DNA from: an uncultured bacterium
GTDB lineage: Bacteria > Bacillota_I > Bacilli_A > RF39 > UBA660
Assembly: GCA_949288625.1 (NCBI GenBank)
Contig: CASEKZ010000031.1
Location: forward strand, 1-14,405
Reading direction: 5' to 3'
DNA: 14,405 nt
In this document: positions 6,676 to 13,485 of the stretch, one piece after another
Layout: the number at the start of each line of letters is the position of its first letter
Position numbering within the stretch: the first letter of the stretch is position 1
Program-made: the position numbers and the translations under genes
The notes under the pieces: model-generated
What the model saw: the letters and a program-made list of their open reading frames with translations, nothing else
Told to the model about the DNA's origin: nothing
Databases searched by the model: none

Positions 6676-7767
6676 TTAATTTTCTTTATATCTAGAAATA
6701 TTAAGAATTATTCCCATCTCTATTAATGTAATTACTAAACTACTTCCTCCATAACTAAAAAAGGGTAAAGTAACCCCTGTTACAGGGATTAATCCAACTA
6801 CAACCGCTAAGTTTAAAAGGGTTTGAAAAGCGAGCTGAAATATTATTCCAAAACTTAAGAATTTAGCAAAATCATCCGGAGCTTTAATAGATATTTTTAC
6901 GCATCTTAATATTATTATCAAAAATAACGTAGCAACCGAAATTATTCCAATTATTCCTAATTCTTCTGAAATTATAGAAAAAATAAAGTCGGTTTGAGGT
7001 TCTGGTAAATAAAAATGTTTTTGTACTGAATTACCAAAACCAAGTCCAAAAAGCCCACCAGGACCTATGGCAAAAAGTGATTGTATCGCTTGAAAACCAG
7101 TTCCTAAAGGATCACTCCATGGATTTAAAAACGACACTATCCGGTTAACTCTATACGGGGCTGCTAAAACAAGTAATACAACTCCAACCATTCCCACTAA
7201 ACCAATTTTTATAAAAAAGGAAAAATTAACACCAGATATAAAAAGCATAGCAACGATTGTCATAACTAAAATAGTTCCCGTACCAAAATCCGGCTGAAGC
7301 ATAATTAACAAAAAAGCAGTCATGGTAATAATTAAAATTGGAAAAGCACCCTTGGTTATAAAGCGCATATCCTTAGGGTTATTATATATGTATTTGCTGG
7401 TAAAAATAATAAGACCTAGTTTCATAAACTCAGAAGGTTGTATACCAAGGCCGCCTATTCCAAACCAACTACGAGATCCATTTCTTACACTTCCGATACC
7501 TGGTATTAAAACTAAAACTAATAAAATAAAGCAAACAAATAAAATTAAATTAGACTTCTTTAAATAAAAGTTATATGGAATTTTACTTATGATAACCATA
7601 AGAATTATACCTATTATAAAAAAGATACTTTGCATTATTACGTAATGAAACTTATCATTAAACTTATACTCTGCCCAAAGACTTGATGCTGAATATATCA
7701 TTATAATTCCATATATACATATAATAAATATCGTTATTATAAGTGGTATGTCTAGTTTTCTTTTCAA
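6676..7767 (-). CDS. ftsW: SEDS-family peptidoglycan glycosyltransferase FtsW/SpoVE
   Basis: Polytopic membrane enzyme that polymerises lipid II, working with a class B PBP at the division or sporulation septum. The 363 residues contain about ten hydrophobic helices. SEDS signatures present are GSRSWFGIGGLGIQPSEFMK (97-116), LQPDFGTG (157-164), the large extracytoplasmic loop with NPWSDPLGTGFQAIQS (215-230) and PEPQTDFIF..ISEELG (255-271). Asp260 is the equivalent of the essential catalytic Asp of RodA/FtsW. Near the C-terminus is PFFSYGGSSL. The start is TTG at 7767, preceded by an AGGGGATGAT SD; it gives the expected MKRKLDIPLI opening. B. subtilis calls the cluster member SpoVE and has a separate FtsW, so the exact division versus sporulation role cannot be set from sequence. 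It follows a terminator. Confidence 0.95.
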   Translation of the reverse strand: MKRKLDIPLIITIFIICIYGIIMIYSASSLWAEYKFNDKFHYVIMQSIFFIIGIILMVIISKIPYNFYLKKSNLILFVCFILLVLVLIPGIGSVRNGSRSWFGIGGLGIQPSEFMKLGLIIFTSKYIYNNPKDMRFITKGAFPILIITMTAFLLIMLQPDFGTGTILVMTIVAMLFISGVNFSFFIKIGLVGMVGVVLLVLAAPYRVNRIVSFLNPWSDPLGTGFQAIQSLFAIGPGGLFGLGFGNSVQKHFYLPEPQTDFIFSIISEELGIIGIISVATLFLIIILRCVKISIKAPDDFAKFLSFGIIFQLAFQTLLNLAVVVGLIPVTGVTLPFFSYGGSSLVITLIEMGIILNISRYKEN

Positions 7768-7800
7768 ATATTATCATCCCCTAGTAAATAAATAACTACT

Positions 7801-7821
7801 ACTTAAAAATATTCTTTAAGT
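7801..7821 (-). repeat. Perfect 7-bp inverted repeat upstream of ftsW
   Basis: ACTTAAA and TTTAAGT flank a 7-base spacer, between the Nudix terminator and the ftsW start. No T run follows it, so it is not a terminator. It could be an operator or a leader hairpin of the ftsW transcript, but an AT-only repeat can arise by chance. Confidence 0.3.
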
Positions 7822-7825
7822 AATG

Positions 7826-7853
7826 AAAAAAGAACGTTAACAAAAACGTTCTT
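7826..7853 (-). terminator. Intrinsic terminator after the Nudix gene
   Basis: The minus strand forms a perfect 9-bp stem, AAGAACGTT (7853-7845) with AACGTTCTT (7838-7830), with a 6-base loop and a following T run. It is about 38 bases after the Nudix stop. ftsW must therefore start from its own promoter or depend on read-through; no clear promoter is visible in the 58 bases between. Confidence 0.85.
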
Positions 7854-7891
7854 ATATTGATTTTTTAAATTTAAATAAGTTTTATTCGTGT

Positions 7892-8437
7892 TTATTTTTT
7901 TATACCACTAGTTATAGTTGTTTTATAACAAGCTTTTTTATACTCATCTAAAACTGGCAACATTTCATATGCAATAGATCTAAACCTTGAAAATTCTCGT
8001 GCGTGATCAATTAATAAGTCTTCTACTTCGTTTATATTAACATAACATAATTTAAAACCATTTTTTCTTTCATAATTACTAATATCAATATTATTAGCAT
8101 CTATTACAGGTATTTTTTTATATACAAAATAAACCATAATATTAAGCCTGTTTTTGCCAGTTCTAAAGTAATTCTTTTCATAATGCTTAGTTATCATAAA
8201 AGGATAATAATCTTCTTTTTTAGATGTTATTCCAGTTTCTTCTTTTACCTCTCTTATTAATCCATCATAAACATCTTCACCATCATTTAAGTGTCCTCCT
8301 GGGAACTGATAGTCATCGTCGCAATACGCAAGTAAAACCTCATTTTCTTCGTTTAACATTATTACTTTTACACGAACTTTCGTCTCTTTTATATCACTTA
8401 GTTTTAAATTGTCTTTATTTATTATTAACTCTTTCAT
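7892..8437 (-). CDS. Nudix hydrolase family protein
   Basis: Predicted soluble pyrophosphohydrolase acting on a nucleoside-diphosphate-linked substrate; the substrate cannot be inferred. The 181 residues contain a perfect Nudix box at 48-70: G-x5-E-x7-REVKEETGI, with Glu63, Glu66 and Glu67 as the expected metal ligands. The preceding QFPGGH (44-49) is the usual strand/loop before the box. The C-terminal third (YVNINEVEDLLIDHAREFSRF) resembles the helix that closes many Nudix folds. The ATG start has AGGGG 6 bases upstream. The gene is bounded by terminators on both sides, so it is expressed alone. It occupies the slot between mraY and ftsW/spoVE where B. subtilis has murD. It may be an insertion or replacement; I see no mobile-element remnants around it. 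Confidence 0.9.
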   Translation of the reverse strand: MKELIINKDNLKLSDIKETKVRVKVIMLNEENEVLLAYCDDDYQFPGGHLNDGEDVYDGLIREVKEETGITSKKEDYYPFMITKHYEKNYFRTGKNRLNIMVYFVYKKIPVIDANNIDISNYERKNGFKLCYVNINEVEDLLIDHAREFSRFRSIAYEMLPVLDEYKKACYKTTITSGIKK

Positions 8438-8469
8438 ATAATACCCCTATCAAACTTTACTATATTACT

Positions 8470-8498
8470 AAAATAATTTATTTATTTATTTATTTCAA
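8470..8498 (-). promoter_or_regulatory. Possible Nudix-gene promoter with a tetranucleotide-repeat spacer
   Basis: On the minus strand TTGAAA (8498-8493, one mismatch to a -35) is followed by exactly 17 bases made of the repeated AAAT unit, then TATTTT (8475-8470, four of six for a -10). The distance to the Nudix start is about 30 bases. The -10 match is mediocre and AT-rich sequence makes chance matches common. Confidence 0.3.
8477..8495. repeat. Tetranucleotide tandem repeat (TTTA), about 4.75 copies
   Basis: Four full TTTA units plus TTT lie in the gap between mraY and the Nudix gene. Short repeats of this kind can change length by slipped-strand mispairing. Its position inside a possible promoter spacer is described in the preceding entry. 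Confidence 0.8.
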
Positions 8499-8501
8499 GC
8501 G

Positions 8502-8524
8502 AAAAAGATGCAAAAAAGCACCTT
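8502..8524 (-). terminator. Probable intrinsic terminator at the end of mraY
   Basis: The minus strand forms AAGGTGC (8524-8518), a T6 loop, and GCATCTT (8511-8505), a 7-bp stem with one G-U pair followed by more T. It begins inside the mraY stop codon, as the ftsZ terminator does inside the ftsZ stop. The stem is shorter than in the other terminators here. Confidence 0.6.
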
Positions 8525-9515
8525 ATAACCAAGCCCCATAAACTAAAGCAACCGTACCTAAAATAAGACCAAATATCCAAAAAAGTTTTACTATATCTTG
8601 TTCTTTCCAACCCAGTTTTTCAAAATTATGATGAAGCGGAGTCATTAAAAATACTTTCTTTTTAAAAACGAACAAAGAAAACACTTGAACTATAACAGAT
8701 AACGTTTCAATCACGAACACTCCCATGATAATAGCAAAAGTAATTTCACGCCTTACTAATATTGCGATGGCCGCTAAAACGCCTCCTAAAGCAAGTGAAC
8801 CAGTCTCACCCATAAAAACCCTTGCGGGATATGTATTATAAACTAAAAAGCCTAATATTGAACCCGCTAAAATAAAGCAAAATACAGCAATATCTTGATA
8901 ACCAGCCAGCCAATCGGTAGTCCAAGTAATAACACCTAAAACAAGCGTTGCAATAAACGAAAGGCCACCAGCCAAACCATCTAACCCATCTGTTATGTTA
9001 ACCGCGTTTGAAGATGCAACTAGCATAAATAAAATAAAGAATCCATAAAGCCAACCAACATCCACCTTTAAATCAAACGCATGAATCCACAAAAGGGGTT
9101 CAGAACCACTTTTCATGTATATGTAGAAAAATACAATAGCAATTAAAACCTGACCAAATAATTTTTGAATCTCTGTTAACCCTTCGTTTCGTTTTCTTCT
9201 TAGTTTCATAACGTCATCTATAAAACCTAATAACGCATATGAAATAAATACAAAAAGTACGATAAGTAAATTACTATTTATGTTTATTTTGCCAGTAAAA
9301 TACATTATTAAAATAGTAATAAAAGTTGGGATAATAAAAATTAGACCACCAACAGTTGGAATACCATTTTTCTTTTTATGCGACTCTCCAACAAATACAC
9401 TTATCCTTTGGCTTACATTTAATTTTTTTAAAAGTGGAATCATAAAATATCCCATTATAACTGAAATTATAAAACCAATCATAAGTGCTAAAACAGATTT
9501 TGTTAATACGAACAC
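8523..9515 (-). CDS. mraY: Phospho-N-acetylmuramoyl-pentapeptide transferase MraY
   Basis: Integral membrane enzyme that moves phospho-MurNAc-pentapeptide onto undecaprenyl phosphate to form lipid I. The 330 residues have about ten membrane helices. Family motifs are KKKNGIPTVGG (47-57), FIDDVMK (99-104, with Asp100 and Asp101), and NAVNITDGLDGLAGG (170-184). Two usually invariant sites differ. The motif normally read FMGDxGSLALGG is FMGETGSLALGG, so Glu237 stands at the place of E. coli Asp267. The HHH motif reads PLHHNFE (294-300), with Asn297 third. I re-read both codons on the reverse strand (GAG and AAT). The start is GTG, with AGAGGTGAT 6 bases upstream. It follows the PBP gene after about 100 bases and ends in a hairpin. 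The family is clear from the remaining motifs and from context. Confidence 0.96.
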   Translation of the reverse strand: MFVLTKSVLALMIGFIISVIMGYFMIPLLKKLNVSQRISVFVGESHKKKNGIPTVGGLIFIIPTFITILIMYFTGKININSNLLIVLFVFISYALLGFIDDVMKLRRKRNEGLTEIQKLFGQVLIAIVFFYIYMKSGSEPLLWIHAFDLKVDVGWLYGFFILFMLVASSNAVNITDGLDGLAGGLSFIATLVLGVITWTTDWLAGYQDIAVFCFILAGSILGFLVYNTYPARVFMGETGSLALGGVLAAIAILVRREITFAIIMGVFVIETLSVIVQVFSLFVFKKKVFLMTPLHHNFEKLGWKEQDIVKLFWIFGLILGTVALVYGAWL

Positions 9516-9547
9516 TTATAAATCACCTCTTTAATTAACCTTGTATA

Positions 9548-9559
9548 ATTATACTATAT
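9548..9559 (-). promoter_or_regulatory. Possible mraY promoter (-10 region)
   Basis: The minus strand has ATATAGTATAAT (9559-9548), ending in a consensus TATAAT about 33 bases before the mraY start. It is identical to the 12-mer before ftsA. No good -35 is seen. The consensus -10 also lies in a 12-base palindrome (9543-9554). Confidence 0.35.
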
Positions 9560-9616
9560 ATTTTTAATTTTTTACACTCTTTTATACTCATTTGATATTG
9601 ATTTAACGTTATTTTA

Positions 9617-11524
9617 CTAATTACCAAGCATAAGTCTTACTACACTTGTTTCCTCTAACCTCATACCGGCTTCTGGTGATTGTTCAATTACAACGTTTCC
9701 GTTACCACTATATTCAATTGTAAATTTAGATAAAATAGATGCTGCCTGTTTAGGCGTTTTACCAATTACGTTTTCAACCGTGTAATATTTTTTATCATTC
9801 CAATTATATTTTTTTTCAGTAGTAACGTTTCTTTTTTCAATTTCTAAAGCATCAATTGCATCAAGTAAAATTGATTTAGCTACGGGTGCCGCAACAACTC
9901 CACCATACTGAACTACTCTTTTTGGATTGTTTATCGCAACATAAACAACAATTTCGGGATCATCAGCTGGTAAAAAACCAATGAACGATAATATGTAATT
10001 ACCAACTAAATATGCTCCATTTTCTACTTTTTGTGCTGTTCCTGTTTTTCCTCCAACACGATATCCTTCAATGTATGCACTTCTACCGCTACCATTAGTA
10101 ACAACACTCTCTAGTGCTCTTCTTACTTCTTTTGAGGTTTCTTCACTAATTACCGTTCTTACTTTGGTTGGCGTGTTTTCTTTAATAACACTATTAGTTT
10201 CCGGATCATTAAGACTTTTTACAATATATGGTTTATATAAATTCCCACCATTAATGGCGGCGGATACCGCGGTTATTTGTTGAATCGGCGTTACTGATAC
10301 GCCTTGGCCAAACGCCGTTGTTGCAAGTTCAACTGGTCCTACTTTATCTAAATCAAAAATGATACCTGTTGCCTCTCCATTTAAATCTATTCCTGTTTTC
10401 TTACCAAATCCAAACTTGTCAATATAAGAAAATAAAGTTTCTTTACCCAATCTATTTCCAAGCTCTACGAATCCCGGATTACATGAGTTTTCTACGACCT
10501 GTAAAAAGGTTTGTGCACCATGTCCTCCTGCTTTCCAACACTTTATTTTAGCATTGGCAACTTTAACGCTTCCAGAATCATAAAACGTTTCATTATCTAA
10601 GTCAACTAATCCCTCATTTAACGCTGCAGAAAGCGTAATTATTTTAAAAGTAGACCCAGGTTCATAAGTTGCCCATATAGGAAGATTTCTATTTAAAGCT
10701 TCCTGAGAATAATTTTGGTAATTTACCGCATCAAAATTAGGTCTTGATGCAATAGCTAAAACTTCTCCGGTATTAGGATCCATTGCAATAGCAAGGGCCG
10801 TTTCAGGATTATACTTAGTAACCACGTTATCAAGTTCTCGCTCAACGCTCGCTTGAATTTTTTGATCAATCGTAAGTGTTACGTTAACTCCATTTGAAGG
10901 TGCTTCATATACTTGAGATAAATTAAGTTTATTACCCTTTGCATCAGAAAAATATTTTATTGCACCATACTCCCCGGTTAAATAATCTTCATATTGTAAT
11001 TCTATTCCAGATAACCCTTGATTATCGATTCCAACAAATCCCAAAGTATTAGAAAGCATCGTACCATAAGGATAACTTCGTTTTGACTCCCTTACTAAAT
11101 AAACACCATCTAAGTTCAATTCTTCTATTTGCTCCGCAACTGAATAATCAAGCCTTCTTCCAAACGGATGCACTCTTTCAATGCTTGTGTTTTTGTAAAC
11201 GTGCTTTTTCATATCATCATAAGATACGTTTAATATAGCTGCAAGTTTTTTTGTTACTTCTTCCTTATTTTTTATTTGATTAGGAATTAACACTAATGAT
11301 GTGGTGGTAACATTATCCGCAAGCACAACACCATTTCGGTCATAAATCTTCCCACGATCAGCTTCTATCGGTAAATTTCTACTCCATAAATCAGATGCTA
11401 AATCATTTAGTTTATCATACTGAAAAACTTGTATGTAAAATACTTTTAATATTATAATTATAAACACAACAAAAACACCAATTACAAATATTTTTAAACG
11501 TTCATCTATCTTTTTATTGTTCAA
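9617..11524 (-). CDS. spoVD: Class B penicillin-binding protein, SpoVD/FtsI type, with one PASTA domain
   Basis: DD-transpeptidase that cross-links septal peptidoglycan, the partner of the SEDS polymerase encoded downstream. The 635 residues are close to B. subtilis SpoVD (646). The layout is a short cytosolic tail, one membrane anchor (about 12-31), a PBP dimerisation domain (from about 50, EADRGKIYDRNG), a transpeptidase domain, and a single C-terminal PASTA domain (about 577-634). Active-site motifs are complete: STFK (Ser291), SCN (347-349) and KTGT (493-496). The start is TTG with AGGTGAT 5 bases upstream; it gives MNNKKIDERLK. The single PASTA favours SpoVD over PBP2b-type division enzymes with two. 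It could serve both septation types if it is the only class B PBP in this genome. rsmH and ftsL, usually just upstream, are absent. Confidence 0.95.
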   Translation of the reverse strand: MNNKKIDERLKIFVIGVFVVFIIIILKVFYIQVFQYDKLNDLASDLWSRNLPIEADRGKIYDRNGVVLADNVTTTSLVLIPNQIKNKEEVTKKLAAILNVSYDDMKKHVYKNTSIERVHPFGRRLDYSVAEQIEELNLDGVYLVRESKRSYPYGTMLSNTLGFVGIDNQGLSGIELQYEDYLTGEYGAIKYFSDAKGNKLNLSQVYEAPSNGVNVTLTIDQKIQASVERELDNVVTKYNPETALAIAMDPNTGEVLAIASRPNFDAVNYQNYSQEALNRNLPIWATYEPGSTFKIITLSAALNEGLVDLDNETFYDSGSVKVANAKIKCWKAGGHGAQTFLQVVENSCNPGFVELGNRLGKETLFSYIDKFGFGKKTGIDLNGEATGIIFDLDKVGPVELATTAFGQGVSVTPIQQITAVSAAINGGNLYKPYIVKSLNDPETNSVIKENTPTKVRTVISEETSKEVRRALESVVTNGSGRSAYIEGYRVGGKTGTAQKVENGAYLVGNYILSFIGFLPADDPEIVVYVAINNPKRVVQYGGVVAAPVAKSILLDAIDALEIEKRNVTTEKKYNWNDKKYYTVENVIGKTPKQAASILSKFTIEYSGNGNVVIEQSPEAGMRLEETSVVRLMLGN

Positions 11525-11586
11525 GTGTTATCACCTGTAATAAGTTTATGAGTAATTTATTAATAAAATGTTAATATAAAAGCGAC

Positions 11587-11616
11587 AAAAAAGAAAGCCA
11601 AAAAAGACTTTTTTTG
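11587..11616 (-). terminator. Possible AT-rich terminator after the lipid block
   Basis: The minus strand forms CAAAAAA (11616-11610), a 4-base loop and TTTTTTG (11605-11599), followed after a few bases by T6 (11592-11587). Outer AAAAGAAA/TTTCTTTT pairing could extend it. The stem has only one G-C pair, so stability is doubtful. Its position, just before the PBP gene and after the acyl-CoA ligase, suits a unit boundary. Confidence 0.4.
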
Positions 11617-11619
11617 AAA

Positions 11620-11712
11620 TTAGTTTTTCTTTTCTTTATAACACTTATTTATCACCTTAGAAAAAAACTTTTCATTAGCATCCTTAAAATCATTTACAAA
11701 ATTACTAACCAT
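11620..11712 (-). CDS. Possible small protein (30 aa) after the acyl-CoA ligase
   Basis: A 30-codon ATG reading frame encodes a hydrophilic, Lys- and Phe-rich peptide beginning MVSNFVNDFKDANEKFFSKV and ending KEKKN, with helical character and no signal or membrane segment. A GTGAT element lies 6 bases before the ATG, weaker than the GGTGAT sites of neighbours. The same frame is open for a further 18 codons upstream, back to the TAA of the ligase. It could therefore be a small gene, a decayed extension of the ligase, or chance. I do not recognise it. It lies between the ligase stop and a possible terminator. Confidence 0.25.
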   Translation of the reverse strand: MVSNFVNDFKDANEKFFSKVINKCYKEKKN

Positions 11713-11766
11713 ATTATAATCACATGATGCATAATCAATAAAAATATTAATTAAAGTAGCTTTTAT

Positions 11767-13485
11767 TTATCGATACTTTTTATTTTTCTCTTCTTCTTCT
11801 AACTTACGATAAGCAACCTTTCCTACCAAGGTTTTAGGAAGAGATTTTCTAAATTCAATTTCATATGGCAAAGAATATTTGGCAAGATTTTTAGCACAAT
11901 GATCATATATTTCGTTTCGCACCGTCTCGTTTGGTTCAACATCATCTTTTAAAACAACAAACGCTTTTGCAACTTGTACCTTATAAGGATGATCAACTCC
12001 AATCACACACGACATTAAAACGAATGGTAACTCATCAATTACGTTTTCTATACGTTGTGGATACACGTTATAACCAGAAGATATAATAACTCTTTTTAAC
12101 CGTTGCTTAAAATAAACGTAACCATTTTCATCCATGTATCCTAAATCACCGGTATGTAACCATAATAGCCCATCATCATGTTTTTTTAACGTTTCTTTTG
12201 TTTCCTTTATATTATATAAATATCCCTTCATGACGGTAGGTCCACTTAATACTATTTCTCCTTCTTTTTTATATGGCACTTCATCCATTGTACCTGGTTT
12301 TACAATCTTGTAGTACGTATCAGGATAAGGTATTCCAATACTTCCTTCTTTATACGTATTAAGTGGTGTTAAACAACTACCAGTAACACATTCGGTTAAT
12401 CCGTAGCCTTCTCTTACTTGGATGTTTGCACCATGTTCCTTTAAAAACCTATCAACCTTTTTCTTTAAGCTTACGGAAAGACAATCCCCTCCCGAAATAG
12501 CACATTTAATGTATGATAAGTCAACTCCATCTAAGTTTTTATTTTTAAGTAGTGCCTCATATAAAGTTGGCACCCCCGCGATTACGTTAGGACGATACTT
12601 ATTAAGAAGCTTATCAAAGGTTTTTGCACTAAATTGTGGAAGAATTACAGCTGTCATTGCAAAAGTTAAGACCGTATGAATGCATATTCCAAGCCCAAAG
12701 CCGTGAAACACTGGCATAATTGATAAAACCCTCATTTTTGGTTTTAAACAAGCACAAGCTTCAAAACTTTGTGCTGCAAGAGCGTTAAAATTAAGGTTTG
12801 TTAAAACAATTCCTTTAGACGTTCCGGTTGTACCACCACTATATAAAATAGCAGCATCATCACGTCCTTTTAAATTAGCGTTAGTCTCCCCTTTATATTC
12901 GCTTGCTTTTTTAATAAAAGTATTCCAATAAATAACATCATTACTTTCCTTTGGTTTTTCAACGTTTTTACCTTGTGTTATATAATACCCTAATCCTAAA
13001 ATGGTAGGCATTGAATTTTTTACTGATACTAAAACGACGTTCTTAACTTTTGTTTTAGATAAAACATTTTTTAGCCTCGTCCATGAAAGATCTATTGATA
13101 TTACCATTTTACTTTTTGATAAATCTAAATAATACTTTATTTCGTTTTCCGCTGATAAAGGGTGAATCATGTTAGCTACTGCTCCAATTTTATTTATGGC
13201 ATAAAACGAAATAATTGCTTCTGGAGTATTAGGCATGCATATTGTTACCTTATCTTTTTTCTTTATACCAAGAGCTTTTAACGCTCTTGCGCACTCATCA
13301 ATTTTTAATATTAAATTCTTAAAAGTAGCTTTTTTCCCGAAGTAATTATAAGCAACATAATTAGGATACTTAATACAAGTTAGTCTTAATTGTTCATATA
13401 AAGAATGATTAGGATAATCAAGATGCTTTCTTACACCATTATACAAATCATACCATGGTGTTTTAACCTCATTTTTTTTCTTCAT
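11767..13485 (-). CDS. Acyl-CoA ligase of the AMP-binding (ANL) superfamily, probably long-chain fatty acid
   Basis: Predicted cytosolic or membrane-associated enzyme that activates a carboxylic acid through an acyl-adenylate and loads it on CoA. The 572 residues carry all core motifs: the phosphate loop YSGGTTGTSKG (215-225), the adenine-pocket YGLTE (361-365), TGDLG (445-449) with Asp447 contacting ribose, the hinge KQRLKRVIISSG (460-471), and the C-terminal catalytic Lys in LVGKVAYRKL (Lys556). A long-chain acid is likely from overall resemblance to FadD-like proteins and from the lipid-kinase neighbour, but the substrate cannot be read from sequence. Other ANL members, for example a MenE-type ligase, are less likely. 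The ATG has a perfect AAAGGAGGT SD and shares one base with the preceding kinase stop (TAATG), so translation is coupled. Confidence 0.9.
   Translation of the reverse strand: MKKKNEVKTPWYDLYNGVRKHLDYPNHSLYEQLRLTCIKYPNYVAYNYFGKKATFKNLILKIDECARALKALGIKKKDKVTICMPNTPEAIISFYAINKIGAVANMIHPLSAENEIKYYLDLSKSKMVISIDLSWTRLKNVLSKTKVKNVVLVSVKNSMPTILGLGYYITQGKNVEKPKESNDVIYWNTFIKKASEYKGETNANLKGRDDAAILYSGGTTGTSKGIVLTNLNFNALAAQSFEACACLKPKMRVLSIMPVFHGFGLGICIHTVLTFAMTAVILPQFSAKTFDKLLNKYRPNVIAGVPTLYEALLKNKNLDGVDLSYIKCAISGGDCLSVSLKKKVDRFLKEHGANIQVREGYGLTECVTGSCLTPLNTYKEGSIGIPYPDTYYKIVKPGTMDEVPYKKEGEIVLSGPTVMKGYLYNIKETKETLKKHDDGLLWLHTGDLGYMDENGYVYFKQRLKRVIISSGYNVYPQRIENVIDELPFVLMSCVIGVDHPYKVQVAKAFVVLKDDVEPNETVRNEIYDHCAKNLAKYSLPYEIEFRKSLPKTLVGKVAYRKLEEEEKNKKYR

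Noticed and set aside
8477..8495. TTTA repeats as a CRISPR-like array
   Set aside because: There are no spacers and the unit is only four bases; it is a simple tandem repeat.
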